From: Paenibacillus thiaminolyticus
GTDB lineage: Bacteria > Bacillota > Bacilli > Paenibacillales > Paenibacillaceae
Direction of reading: 5' to 3'
Length of the DNA stretch: 64,000 nucleotides
NCBI RefSeq assembly: GCF_007066085.1
Contig: NZ_CP041405.1
Span: 2,356,001-2,420,000 of the forward strand
This document shows positions 44,806 to 53,589 of this stretch, one piece after another. Each line of letters starts with the position of its first letter. Positions within the stretch are counted from its first letter, which is position 1. The translations under genes were made by a program, and so were the position numbers. The notes beneath the pieces were generated by a model. The model was given only the letters and a program-made list of their open reading frames with translations, was not told where the DNA came from and searched no databases.

Positions 44806-45144
44806 GTGAAAAAAGGTCTTATCGTATTAAGTGCGGCGGCAACACTGCTGGCAGGTGTCTTGGTTCCAACAACAGGTTTTGCAGCTGAAAGAAGTAGCAC
44901 ACAACCAGAAACTAAAAATGTAAAAGCCAATGCTGGCTATGACTATGTGCCTTCTTTTATTTCGGTAGGCGGTTTTTTCTATTTTCCAAGCAGATATAAA
45001 CACCCTAATGTCTGGTTTGATAATGGTGTGGTATCAATTGATGTCTTTGGTAGAGTAACAGGTCTGAAAAAGGGTTCGGCAACAATTCGGGTATGGGATG
45101 AAGAAGAAAAGGAGACAAAGACGTTCTGGATTTCAGTATATTAA
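44806..45144 (+). CDS. Small secreted protein with bacterial Ig-like (Big_2) domain
   Basis: About 112 residues from GTG 44806 (GGAGG 8 bp upstream). Sec signal: KKGLIVLSAAATLLAGVLVP then TTGFA|A cleavage near residue 28. The rest has one Big_2-like stretch (VSIDVFGRVTGLKKGSATIRV) typical of cell-surface proteins. Moderately AT-rich. No neighbour suggests a partner; function unknown. Confidence 0.72.
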   Translation: MKKGLIVLSAAATLLAGVLVPTTGFAAERSSTQPETKNVKANAGYDYVPSFISVGGFFYFPSRYKHPNVWFDNGVVSIDVFGRVTGLKKGSATIRVWDEEEKETKTFWISVY

Positions 45145-45199
45145 TTTTGTTTTAGGTCGCTGATTATTCAGCGGCTATTTATTTTATCGAGGGGAGATG

Positions 45200-45300
45200 A
45201 TGTACATGGCATTGACGGACAAGCAGAAGGCGTTTGTCTAGGAGTACCTGATAGACCCCAATACCACGGATTCGGCAGACGGCGCATGTGGAGAGTTGTT
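45200..45300 (+). pseudogene. Phage terminase small subunit N-terminal fragment
   Basis: ATG 45200 (GAGGGGAG upstream) reads MYMALTDKQKAFV, TAG, EYLIDPNTTDSADGA. LTxKQxxFVxEYLxDxNAT is the classic start of TerS proteins; the stop replaces the usual Gln/Glu. Only about 30 codons remain. Residue of a prophage. Confidence 0.6.
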
Positions 45301-45545
45301 CGCTGCTGATACGAATTGGAGGTGTAGCGGCGTTCTCCATATAACGGGAACGTATCGAGTTTAATGATATCGCACTCTTTCTCCTTAGCGAGCTTTTCGG
45401 CCTCTAATAAAAGCTTCTTCCCATAGCCTAATTTACGAACCTGTTCATCAATAACAAGATAGTGAATCTCCATCCAGTTCCAACATATTTCGCCGGCGAG
45501 TCCCCCAAGAGTTTGACCTTCATCAATTTTTAAAAACAAATTTAC
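45300..45545 (-). pseudogene. GNAT acetyltransferase fragment
   Basis: FLKIDEGQTLGGLAGEICWN, then MEIHYLVIDEQVRKLGYGKK and LLLEAEKLAKEKECDIIKLD. The acetyl-CoA loop RxxGYG is present, but the N-terminus and the final QALDFYKKxGY part are gone. Broken copy. Confidence 0.7.
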
Positions 45546-45645
45546 CTCTTACAACCCCATACTTCGACATATTCAACGATGATTCCATCCGGATGCTGTA
45601 CGCATGTTTTTCCGGTTGGAACTTCCTTCACTCTCGAACGAACCT
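45545..45645 (-). pseudogene. VOC/glyoxalase-family C-terminal fragment
   Basis: RVKEVPTGKTCVQHPDGIIV then EYVEVWGCKR, stop 45549-45551. This is the end of a vicinal-oxygen-chelate domain (HPDGxxVEYVE). The N-terminal part is missing. Confidence 0.55.
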
Positions 45646-45710
45646 TGTCCCTATTTCCTTACGCCTGTCCCATATCTCCTATGGTAAAATAAGTATACTC
45701 TTCTGAATAG

Positions 45711-45905
45711 GTGACAACAAAAGAGAACAACCAACGACAAGGATTATCGACCTCACTCGTGAAATTATTATTACATAAGTTCAATGAAAAACAGATTATT
45801 GCCTGGTGGGAGTGCATGGAGAGCAATATCGCTTCTCAAAAAACAGCCGAGAAGGCAGGCTTATGTAAAACGCATCGTTACAAAATAAATTGGTTTTCTT
45901 TTTAA
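45711..45905 (+). pseudogene. GNAT acetyltransferase C-terminal fragment
   Basis: QGLSTSLVKLLLHKFNEKQI then WWECMESNIASQKTAEKAGL and a WFSF end, as in FR47-like N-acetyltransferases (NIASxxTAEKAGF). Only the last 60 or so residues remain; the N-terminal half is absent. Confidence 0.65.
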
Positions 45906-45934
45906 TTTAACTAAATGAAAATGAGTGATAAAAC

Positions 45935-46444
45935 ATGACTATCATGGAAACTCCAAGGTTATACCTAAGGCCATTCGATGATGAGGATGCCGCCTCCCTC
46001 CATCCTATTTTTTCAGACCCGGAGACGATGGCGTATTATCCGGCTCCTTTCAGCTACAAGCAAACCCAAGCCTGGATCATGAGAAATCAAGACCGATATG
46101 CGAATGACGGTTATGGATTATGGGCCGTTTGTCTGAAGGATTCGGGGCAGGTTATTGGGGACTGCGGACTTATTAATCAAAATGTAGACGGCAAAACGGA
46201 GGTTGAAATCGGCTACCATATTAACAAAAACTATTGGTGCAAAGGCTATGCTTCGGAAGCAGCCGCAGCTTGCAAGGAATATGGATTTCACCGTTTAAGA
46301 TTAAGCAGATTGATTAGCATCATCGCTCCCCAAAACGCAGCATCGATACGTGTAGCTGAAAAGATCGGATTTTCCAAGGAAAAAGAGGCTTATATTTTCG
46401 GCAAAAATCATTATATTTTCTCGGGTACTAGGGCTACTGATTAA
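45935..46444 (+). CDS. GNAT-family (RimJ/RimL-type) N-acetyltransferase
   Basis: 169 residues, full length. RLYLRPFDDEDAASLHPIFS at the start, then the acetyl-CoA region NKNYWCKGYASEAAAACKEYG and the closing ISIIAPQNAASIRVAEKIGF. Ribosomal-protein or small-molecule acetyltransferase; substrate unknown. An alternative start is ATG 45944 (METPRLYL). First intact gene after the fragment graveyard. Confidence 0.85.
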   Translation: MTIMETPRLYLRPFDDEDAASLHPIFSDPETMAYYPAPFSYKQTQAWIMRNQDRYANDGYGLWAVCLKDSGQVIGDCGLINQNVDGKTEVEIGYHINKNYWCKGYASEAAAACKEYGFHRLRLSRLISIIAPQNAASIRVAEKIGFSKEKEAYIFGKNHYIFSGTRATD

Positions 46445-46572
46445 TCTTTTTTCCATTGATGGTGATGATTCGTTGTAAAGCATCACGACTTTCTCTTTTC
46501 AATTCGACATATATATCGATAATGACCCTATACAGCATGGGTGTTCATCAATCAATAAAGGAGGTTGTTCCT

Positions 46573-47163
46573 ATGGCACACATTGTTGAGATACGCTTCG
46601 CTGCATTTATTCCTGAAGCATGGATAGAGCATAAGCGAACCGCGAGTGCGCTCATTCAATTCAATGGCAACAACAGAAGCTTTACTTATTTCACCGAAGA
46701 TCAACCCGAGCTTTCGAAAATGGCACAGCATATTGTCGTGGATTTCGAGAAAACGAAAATAAAACATTTTCGGTCGACAGGCCCGACAATCGAAAGAACC
46801 GTTGAACTAAGCAGCGGTAACGTTTTGCGGGAAGTATTCGGCCATGCCTCTGATTCAGGACTGACCATCTCGAATGAGAGTATCTCAAGCACGTCAGCGT
46901 CGTTTTTCATACAAGGCAGTGCGGCAAATCCTTTGAACGCCGATGCTTCTCCACTTGACTGGGAGTATGACGTAACGGTTGACACTACAGGAAAGGTAAC
47001 CGTTAAGGGGCGCCATGACGGCTTTCCGGCGCATGAAATTTATAAACGTGTAGATAAGGGCGAGCCGGTTACTATCTATACTCACGATCCGCGCGTTACA
47101 GGCGATACGCCCCTGTCTCTGCTCCCTCCAATGGAACGTATTGTAGACAGAATCGCTCCTTAA
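46573..47163 (+). CDS. DUF3238-like hypothetical protein
   Basis: 196 residues from ATG 46573 (AAAGGAGG 7 bp upstream). No signal peptide or membrane segment. IVEIRFAAFIPEAWIEH at the start and GRHDGFPAHEIY near the end fit the DUF3238 family as I remember it (Bacillus/Paenibacillus proteins of about 190 residues with a beta-rich fold). Function unknown. Flanked by GNAT and DinB genes. Confidence 0.65.
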   Translation: MAHIVEIRFAAFIPEAWIEHKRTASALIQFNGNNRSFTYFTEDQPELSKMAQHIVVDFEKTKIKHFRSTGPTIERTVELSSGNVLREVFGHASDSGLTISNESISSTSASFFIQGSAANPLNADASPLDWEYDVTVDTTGKVTVKGRHDGFPAHEIYKRVDKGEPVTIYTHDPRVTGDTPLSLLPPMERIVDRIAP

Positions 47164-47325
47164 ACCCTCATACTGTGCTTCGCCTTCTCCTTCACCCAAA
47201 CCCATTTCGATGTAGCAGAGATCCGTGAAAATTCGGTAAACTGCAAATATAGACCAAAAGCTGGCATATCTTATTGATGGATTGAGAAGAGGAGCTTGGC
47301 ATGAATCACGGGAAGGAGCTGGCCC

Positions 47326-47850
47326 ATGAATTTTAAGATGACGGAAGCCATCGAGGTTCTGGAACGCACACCGCAGACATTGGAGTGTTTTTTGTCTGGT
47401 TTATCGGAGGGGTGGCTGCAAGGCAATGAAGGCGAAGGAACTTGGAATGCCTCTGAAGTGATTGAGCACCTTATTGAGGGAGAGAAGCAGAATTGGATGC
47501 CACGGCTTGAGTTTATTTTGCAGGAAGGGAAAGACAAACCCTTTCCCCCGTTCGATCGCTATTCTCACCTGCATGACAAGCATGACCGATCCATGGAACA
47601 CAAGCTGCTCGAATTTAAAACGATAAGAACGCAAAATATAGCCAGACTGAAGGAGCTTATGGAAACGGAAGCGCAGCTTGAATTGTCGGGCTTTCACCCT
47701 GCGTTTGGTGTCGTGAAGATAAGGGAATTGATTGCGACGTGGGCGGTTCATGATTTAACGCATATGGCTCAGATCGTTCGCGTCATGGCTAAGAGATACA
47801 CTACCGATGTCGGGCCTTGGATAGAGTATTTGGGAATCTTGAAAAAGTAG
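47326..47850 (+). CDS. DinB-superfamily protein
   Basis: 174 residues, four-helix bundle. The three metal-binding His pattern is present: [12 protein letters not shown] near residue 48 and [13 protein letters not shown] near 143-147. Family members are metal-dependent hydrolases or bacillithiol/mycothiol-linked transferases (YfiT/DinB); the activity here is unknown. GGGAAGGAG precedes the ATG. A terminator follows. Confidence 0.85.
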   Translation: MNFKMTEAIEVLERTPQTLECFLSGLSEGWLQGNEGEGTWNASEVIEHLIEGEKQNWMPRLEFILQEGKDKPFPPFDRYSHLHDKHDRSMEHKLLEFKTIRTQNIARLKELMETEAQLELSGFHPAFGVVKIRELIATWAVHDLTHMAQIVRVMAKRYTTDVGPWIEYLGILKK

Positions 47851-47854
47851 GCAT

Positions 47855-47879
47855 GAGGGGCGGCGAACCCCTCTTTTTT
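47855..47879 (+). terminator. Terminator of the DinB-family gene
   Basis: GAGGGG-CGGCGAA-CCCCTC followed by TTTTTT, 4 bp after the stop codon. Confidence 0.88.
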
Positions 47880-48036
47880 GTTGTTAAGCCGGCTATCGTT
47901 CGGTGCCAGTGACTAGTTGGCGGATGTCAAAATAGATAGTTGAAGCATTCCAATAATTGGGCTATCATAATTAGTATCTGATACTAATAGCAATTACTAA
48001 GTCCGTTTATTCGTCTGCAGGGTATCGAATGGAGGA

Positions 48037-48840
48037 ATGATTTTGGAGGACCTGTCTGCTCCACAACGTCGCACTGATAATCATCAACCCGATCATCAAC
48101 CGCCAACTCCATGGACAGAAGTTGACACACAGGTCACCGGGGCCGGCGATTATGTTATCGATGTAACCCCGATTCGCCATACTATCGCTTCGCGTACGAG
48201 GCTGAGCAGAACGGAAATCCCTCATGCCGGGATGATGATAGAAGCGGATGTTACTAATTTAGTATTGCTGCGGAATAAGCGTAAAGATGAGTTTATGCGC
48301 CAGGAAGGGATTCATCTTACGTATTTGCCCCTCTTTGTCAAATCGGTGGTTAGCGCGATCAAAGATTATCCCATCATGAACGCGGCGTGGGCGGCCGACA
48401 AAATTATTGTCAAACGCGGCATCAACCTGTCCCTTCTTATTAGGAACGAGGATTCCGTACTTTCACCTGTCATCCATCACGCCGATCAGAAAAGTATAGC
48501 CGGTCTCGCCCTGGCTATCGACTCCCTAACGAAAAAAGCCCGTTCCGGCAAACTGACCCCTAACGATATGCAAGGGGGGACATTTACGGTCAACAATACC
48601 GGCTCGTTCGGTTCCGTATCCTCTAGCCCAACCATTATTTATCCGCAAGCAGCCATCTTAACGCTAGAGTCCATCGTGAAGAAGCCTGTCGTCATCGGCG
48701 AGATGATTGCGATACGCTCGATGGTGAATCTATGTTTATCCATTGACCACCGCATTCTCGACGGCGTCATATGCGGACGTTTTTTGCAAAGGGTGAAAGG
48801 GAATCTGGAAAGCTACGAGTTGAATACGAAGTTGTATTAA
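48037..48840 (+). CDS. Orphan 2-oxoacid dehydrogenase E2 catalytic domain (truncated)
   Basis: 267 residues matching only the acetyltransferase core of BkdB/PdhC-type E2: IPHAGMMIEADVTNLV, DMQGGTFTVNNTGSFGSVSS and the active site SIDHRILDG near the C-terminus. The lipoyl domain is missing and the first residues (MILEDLSAP) look like the end of the peripheral-subunit-binding domain, so it is 5'-truncated. No E1 or E3 neighbour. It may still be translated, as GGAGG lies near the ATG, but it cannot work as a normal E2. Could be a remnant. Confidence 0.78.
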   Translation: MILEDLSAPQRRTDNHQPDHQPPTPWTEVDTQVTGAGDYVIDVTPIRHTIASRTRLSRTEIPHAGMMIEADVTNLVLLRNKRKDEFMRQEGIHLTYLPLFVKSVVSAIKDYPIMNAAWAADKIIVKRGINLSLLIRNEDSVLSPVIHHADQKSIAGLALAIDSLTKKARSGKLTPNDMQGGTFTVNNTGSFGSVSSSPTIIYPQAAILTLESIVKKPVVIGEMIAIRSMVNLCLSIDHRILDGVICGRFLQRVKGNLESYELNTKLY

Positions 48841-48857
48841 GAAAGGAACATCATTCA

Positions 48858-49298
48858 ATGGAAATTAGAAAACCGAACAACGCAGAATTGGAGACTATTT
48901 TAAAACTGTCGCCACAGGCATTATTTGAAGGAACATTGGGGAGGGTGAGGCCAACAGAAGAGAAGATCAAGCGGCTTGTTGAACCTCTCATGGAGAAAGG
49001 CTGCTGCTATTTAATTGCGGCAGAACAAGATACTCTCACAGGGTGGATTCTGATAGGATCAGCCACAGACCAATTCACCGATGAGACGATTGGTTTTATA
49101 TACGAGCTATACGTAATCCAAGAGTTCCGAGGCAATGGCATTTCCAAGCGCCTCATGAAAAGTGCCATGGAACACCTGCAAGCAGAGGGATACCGCGAGA
49201 TACGTCTGGGTGTGTTCGCAGGCAATCATGCGATTGAACTATATAAGCAAATGGGGTTCACAGAAAGAAACACAACGATGAGCCTGATGCTGTCGTAA
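48858..49298 (+). CDS. GNAT-family N-acetyltransferase
   Basis: 146 residues from ATG 48858 (AGAAAGGAAC upstream). ELYVIQEFRGNGISKRLMKS is the acetyl-CoA loop and GNHAIELYKQMGFTERNTTM the end motif. Follows the E2 remnant by 17 bp. Substrate unknown. A short tail after it (49308-49378) reads NPESTVFPGRKLKLLEIDIR, which looks like a fragment of another protein. Confidence 0.8.
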   Translation: MEIRKPNNAELETILKLSPQALFEGTLGRVRPTEEKIKRLVEPLMEKGCCYLIAAEQDTLTGWILIGSATDQFTDETIGFIYELYVIQEFRGNGISKRLMKSAMEHLQAEGYREIRLGVFAGNHAIELYKQMGFTERNTTMSLMLS

Positions 49299-49455
49299 GG
49301 AGAGATTGCATGCTTATTCGCAAGGCAATCCCGAATCGACGGTTTTTCCGGGACGCAAGCTGAAATTGCTGGAGATTGATATCAGAAATTGACATCAACG
49401 CAGCCCCCAGCCCTTCCCACATGCAAATTAGTGCAAAAATTTAACGAAATTCTAA

Positions 49456-49469
49456 GTGATATATATCAC
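49456..49469. promoter_or_regulatory. Perfect palindrome GTGATATATATCAC upstream of permease gene
   Basis: A 14-bp perfect palindrome about 145 bp before the TTG start of the permease. CRP/FNR-like in spacing but TGA/TCA arms only; regulator unknown. Confidence 0.4.
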
Positions 49470-49613
49470 CATCCCCCTATTTCCTCCTGTGCTACATTCT
49501 TAAAACGACAGCATAGTAGTGGTGTGCAGAGTAATGAATTTCTCAATCATTGGGATACTATCTGTGTCTTTATGTATCTTCTTCTGCGTACCCTTTGCAT
49601 GGGAGGAATAATA

Positions 49614-50996
49614 TTGAATCAGCTTTTCCGCAAAAAAACACTAAACCTCATGCTTGCTCACAGTGAGAAAAAAGAATTAGCGCGAACGATGTCGCTGATG
49701 GATTTAATCTTTCTTGGCGTGGGCTGCGTGATCGGGACCGGAATTTTTGTTGTGACGGGTGTCGTTGCGGCAGAATCCGCAGGACCCGGTATTATGTTAT
49801 CCTTTGTTATCGCAGGTATTGCCTGTGCGCTCGCTGCCTTCTGTTATGCCGAGTTCTCCTCCGCCGTACCTGTCTCAGGAAGTGTATATACGTACACGTA
49901 TGCCACGTTAGGCGAACTGTTTGCTTTCCTGATTGGATGGGATCTAATGCTTGAATATGTACTGGCGGTTTCTGCCGTTTCAACAGGCTGGTCTGCATAC
50001 TTTCAATCCTTGCTCGCAGGCTTTCAAATACACATTCCCGCAGTTATCTCCTCCGCTCCCAGTGTGGGAAAAGGGGGAATCATTGATTTACCGGCCGTTC
50101 TGATCATCTTGGCAATTACAGCACTCGTCAGCAAAGGCGTTAAGGAAAGCATTAAATTCAACAATATTATGGTGTTCGTCAAATTAGCTGTTATCTTACT
50201 ATTTATTGTAGTAGGGGTTTGGTATGTAAAGCCAGATAACTGGGTGCCTTTTGCGCCCTTCGGACTTCAGGGGATCGTAACCGGAGCAGCGACGGTGTTC
50301 TTTGCCTATATCGGGTTCGATGTTATCGCTACGGCATCAGAAGAAGTGAAGAATCCGAAAAAAACCATGCCGATCGGGATTATCGCGTCCTTGCTTATTT
50401 GCACTCTATTGTATATGACCGTATCCGGGGTATTAACAGGAATGATCTCGTATACGAAGTTGAATGTTGGCGCGCCTGTCGCGTTAGCACTGGAATCTGT
50501 AGGGCAAAACGCTATAGCGGGTCTCATTTCAGTTGGAGCGGTATTTGGCATTACCACCGTAATTCTTGCATTAATCTATGCTCAGGTTCGTTTATCCTAC
50601 GCCATGAGTCGTGATGGATTATTGCCGAAAAAGTTCTCACAAGTCAATGCAAAAACCAAAACTCCATTCGCAAACACATGGGTAACCGGATTTGTTGCCG
50701 CAGGCATTGCAGGTTTTATTGATCTAACGACACTCGCGCATTTGGTGAACATGGGCACATTAGCCGCGTTTACCCTAATCTCTCTTGCCGTCATCGTCTT
50801 GCGGAAGAAGTTCCCTGACATCAAAGCTTCCTTCCGGGTCCCGTTCGTACCTGTGCTGCCGATCATTAGCGCATTGTTTTGTCTTTACCTTGCATTGAGT
50901 TTGCCGTTAATCACCTGGATTTCCTTTGTGATATGGATTGCGATTGGTACGGGCATTTACTTTATTTATTCGCGGAAGCACAGCAAATTGAATTGA
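49614..50996 (+). CDS. APC-superfamily amino acid permease, YfnA-like
   Basis: 460 residues from TTG 49614, with GGGAGG 8 bp upstream. It is close to Bacillus YfnA-type permeases from the first residues (LFRKKTLNLML...LARTMSLMDL). About 12 membrane spans; consensus G(C)VIGTGIFVVTG in TM1, and FFAYIGFDVIATASEEVKNP in TM6-7. Probably imports a neutral amino acid by proton symport. The frame is open up to 49389 but without a ribosome site, so the longer form is rejected. Confidence 0.87.
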   Translation: MNQLFRKKTLNLMLAHSEKKELARTMSLMDLIFLGVGCVIGTGIFVVTGVVAAESAGPGIMLSFVIAGIACALAAFCYAEFSSAVPVSGSVYTYTYATLGELFAFLIGWDLMLEYVLAVSAVSTGWSAYFQSLLAGFQIHIPAVISSAPSVGKGGIIDLPAVLIILAITALVSKGVKESIKFNNIMVFVKLAVILLFIVVGVWYVKPDNWVPFAPFGLQGIVTGAATVFFAYIGFDVIATASEEVKNPKKTMPIGIIASLLICTLLYMTVSGVLTGMISYTKLNVGAPVALALESVGQNAIAGLISVGAVFGITTVILALIYAQVRLSYAMSRDGLLPKKFSQVNAKTKTPFANTWVTGFVAAGIAGFIDLTTLAHLVNMGTLAAFTLISLAVIVLRKKFPDIKASFRVPFVPVLPIISALFCLYLALSLPLITWISFVIWIAIGTGIYFIYSRKHSKLN

Positions 50997-51307
50997 TTTC
51001 GTTATAGCAATTGCCTCCACCCAGCTTCTGATGTATGATGGGAATACCTTACTTTGAAGGGAGTGATCGGCATGACACGCCGGACTAGATTGACTACTGT
51101 TGCTAATAAGGTGATCCTGAACTGAATACGACAGGCAGACGCAACCGGTCTGCCGCAACTTAAGGATATCGCTGCCCATTTTTCCTGTTTACATTGAGGG
51201 TCTGTTTGCTTATGCGTCTTTTACCCTCTCATATGGATAATGCAGACCGCAGGCGTTAGCCTTGCGGTCTTTTTGCGTGCAAAAAAAAGAGTGGTTCGGA
51301 GGAAAAG
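50997..51307. other. Gap between permease and RsgA paralogue
   Basis: No intact gene. A GAAGGGAG ribosome site at 51056-51063 precedes a short frame MTRRTRLTTVANKVILN (51072-51125). A hairpin at 51244-51275 (AGACCGCAGG-CGTTAG-CCTTGCGGTCT plus TTTTT) is a good plus-strand terminator, placed unusually just before the next gene, so it may attenuate it. Confidence 0.5.
51244..51275 (+). terminator. Terminator/attenuator before the RsgA-like gene
   Basis: AGACCGC(A)GG pairs with CCTTGCGGTCT around CGTTAG; TTTTT follows. It ends 33 bp before the downstream start codon. Confidence 0.6.
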
Positions 51308-52381
51308 ATGGTAACAAAATCATTGCAGTCATTAGGCTGGGGCTCTTTTTTTCATGATCAATGCCTGCCTTCGGCACATCACAGCTATATTCCGGCGAGA
51401 GTTATCTCTCAACATAATGAGAGGTACCGCGTGATTTCGGAATTTGGCGAGTTTACGGCCAAGGTTACGGGGAAATTCCGGTATACGGCCCTTCGCCTTG
51501 CAGATTACCCCGTCGTGGGGGATTTTGTATGGATAGAACCGAATGGAGACCAAGCACGGATTCATACGGTTCTGCATCGAAAAAATAGTTTCTCGCGAAA
51601 AATGCCGATCTCAGGCGGACGGAAGATGAAGAACGGCGTAATAGAAGGCGGAGTCACCGAAGAACAAGTGATTGCCTCGAACCTGGATACCCTTTTCATC
51701 ATGTGCGGGGTGGACGGCAATTTCAGCATTCCAAGATTAGAACGGTATCTGACGCTTGCCAGACATCAGAAGCTGGAGCCAGTTATCCTTATTAATAAAA
51801 TCGATCTGTGCAAGCAGCCTGACAACTATGCAGCGCAGGTAAAGGAAATTGCCGGAGGAGCAGCCGTCCTGCCAATAAGTGCCGCACACCGCACAGGACT
51901 CGACCCGCTGGCAGCTTATATGGCCCCGGGCCAAACGATTGTCTTCCTTGGCTCATCCGGCGTGGGAAAGTCAACCCTGCTGAATACGCTGCTTGAACGG
52001 GAGGTTCAGACAACCCGCCACACAAGCCATTATTCCGGCAAGGGCAAGCATACGACGACCCATAGACAAATGTTTTTTCACTCTTCCGGCTGTATGATCG
52101 TGGATACGCCAGGAATGAAAGAATTGCAGCTATGGGCAGATGACGATGATCTGGATTCGGTATTCGCTGACGTCATCGATGTCATATCACAATGTAAATT
52201 TTCGAATTGCACACATCGAAGCGAGCCGGGCTGCGCTCTTCAATCAGCGCTCAAGAGCGGCACCCTGCCACGGGAACGTTATGAGCGGTATATCGCCCAG
52301 TTAAGGGAACTGAAGCGGCTGCAAGACAAGAAAAAAGAATACACAAGAATGCAAGGCAAGAAAAATAAATACCAATCATAA
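51308..52381 (+). CDS. Ribosome-small-subunit-dependent GTPase RsgA (paralogue)
   Basis: 357 residues: OB-fold (about 20-110), circularly permuted GTPase with G4 INKID near 160, G1 GSSGVGKST near 217 and G3 DTPGM, and a C-terminal zinc site CKFSNCTHRSEPGC. It helps mature the 30S subunit by releasing assembly factors. The gene is monocistronic here, away from the usual prpC-prkC-rsgA-rpe block, and the N-terminal extension (SLQSLGWGSFF) matches the longer paralogue subfamily, so I think it is a second RsgA. Exact role unsure. Confidence 0.85.
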   Translation: MVTKSLQSLGWGSFFHDQCLPSAHHSYIPARVISQHNERYRVISEFGEFTAKVTGKFRYTALRLADYPVVGDFVWIEPNGDQARIHTVLHRKNSFSRKMPISGGRKMKNGVIEGGVTEEQVIASNLDTLFIMCGVDGNFSIPRLERYLTLARHQKLEPVILINKIDLCKQPDNYAAQVKEIAGGAAVLPISAAHRTGLDPLAAYMAPGQTIVFLGSSGVGKSTLLNTLLEREVQTTRHTSHYSGKGKHTTTHRQMFFHSSGCMIVDTPGMKELQLWADDDDLDSVFADVIDVISQCKFSNCTHRSEPGCALQSALKSGTLPRERYERYIAQLRELKRLQDKKKEYTRMQGKKNKYQS

Positions 52382-52397
52382 AAGGAGCTGCAACCGA

Positions 52398-53381
52398 ATG
52401 TTGAAGCTGAAATATTTATTTAATAATGTGAACTTGGCGGAAATGCTTTTGAAAAATTGGGAGTACGATTCAGAATCGTTAGATATGTTTCAATACTATC
52501 GCATCTCATCCAATGCCATTTATCCGTTCCGATATGAAGGAAAGACCCGTCTCTTGCGGTTTGCTCCCTCGTCAGAGAAATGCAAATCGAATATCGCAGC
52601 AGAGCTCGGATTTATTTCGTACTTGCGCGGCAACGGCTACGGAGCATTGGAACCTGTTGCATCGTTAGGCGGGGAGGAAGTTGTCGAAGCATGCACTCCG
52701 TGGGGAACTTACTATGCCTCCGTCTTTAAGCGTGTACCCGGAGTACAGATCAGCCAGACCGATTGCAACGACGAGATTATGTTCTGCTATGGCAAAGCTC
52801 TAGGGAAGCTTCATCAATTATCCAGCGAGTACGTTCCTGTCATGGCCAAGCGCTGGTCCTGCCTCGATGTGTTGGCTTGGATTGAGGAGCTGTTCATCGA
52901 TTCTCCACAGGAGGAAGCCGCGTTGGCGGAGGCGAGATTGCTTCGGAACTACTTCGCTTCGCTTCCCGTCACCAAGCACAATTTTGGGCTCGTTCATTAT
53001 GATTTTGAATACGACAACGTGTTCTATGATGAGGCATCTTATTCATGCCATGTCATCGACTTCGATGACGCGATGTATCATTGGTATGCGATGGACATAG
53101 AGCAAGCATTGGCCTGTTTGCAGGACTGTGTGTCCCCGGACAGCTTCAACACGAAAAAACAATGCTTTTTAGACGGTTACCGCACGGAATTTGACATCTC
53201 GGATGATATGGAGGCGCTCCTCCCGGCATGCCGGCGGTTCGCCGCTGTGTACGGTTATGCCCGCGTATGGAGAGCCATGGCCGAAGAATGGGCGAACGAG
53301 CCGGATTGGCTCGTACAGTTGCGAGAGAGCTTGAGAGGGCATCTAACAGAAGATTCTTCCTGCTTCGGGAAGGAGCTCTAG
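52398..53381 (+). CDS. APH-fold phosphotransferase (homoserine kinase/ChoK-like)
   Basis: 327 residues. Brenner motif HYDFEYDNVFYDE (His-x-Asp-x4-Asn) and metal-binding VIDFDDAMYHW; the N-lobe has FRYEGKTRLLRF. It resembles Bacillus aminoglycoside-phosphotransferase-family kinases of unknown substrate. GGAGCTGCAACCG-ATG start. A perfect hairpin terminator follows. Antibiotic resistance is not implied by fold alone. Confidence 0.82.
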   Translation: MLKLKYLFNNVNLAEMLLKNWEYDSESLDMFQYYRISSNAIYPFRYEGKTRLLRFAPSSEKCKSNIAAELGFISYLRGNGYGALEPVASLGGEEVVEACTPWGTYYASVFKRVPGVQISQTDCNDEIMFCYGKALGKLHQLSSEYVPVMAKRWSCLDVLAWIEELFIDSPQEEAALAEARLLRNYFASLPVTKHNFGLVHYDFEYDNVFYDEASYSCHVIDFDDAMYHWYAMDIEQALACLQDCVSPDSFNTKKQCFLDGYRTEFDISDDMEALLPACRRFAAVYGYARVWRAMAEEWANEPDWLVQLRESLRGHLTEDSSCFGKEL

Positions 53382-53410
53382 GAAGCCGATCGCGATAGCC
53401 AGGAAAATGT

Positions 53411-53436
53411 AGAAGAGGGGCTTCCCCTCTTCTTTC
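53411..53436 (+). terminator. Terminator of the APH-fold gene
   Basis: AGAAGAGGGG-CTT-CCCCTCTTCT, a 10-bp perfect stem, then TTCCTT. 30 bp past the stop codon. Confidence 0.85.
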
Positions 53437-53589
53437 CTTATGGCTCGGTTCGATCATTTGCACTCGCCAAGCCGGCGAGAACGCTAGGAATCGACTGGAA
53501 TATGCCGTTCAGCCATCTGCAGGAGCGGCAATGGGGAGATTTGTTCCACGCCAGCTTCGGCATGTAGAGCCTTTTCGCTGGCCGAGGAT

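Noticed and set aside
49389..49613. N-terminal extension of the permease
   Set aside because: Homologous proteins begin at the TTG with GGGAGG; the upstream part is not hydrophobic in the family pattern and has no ribosome site.
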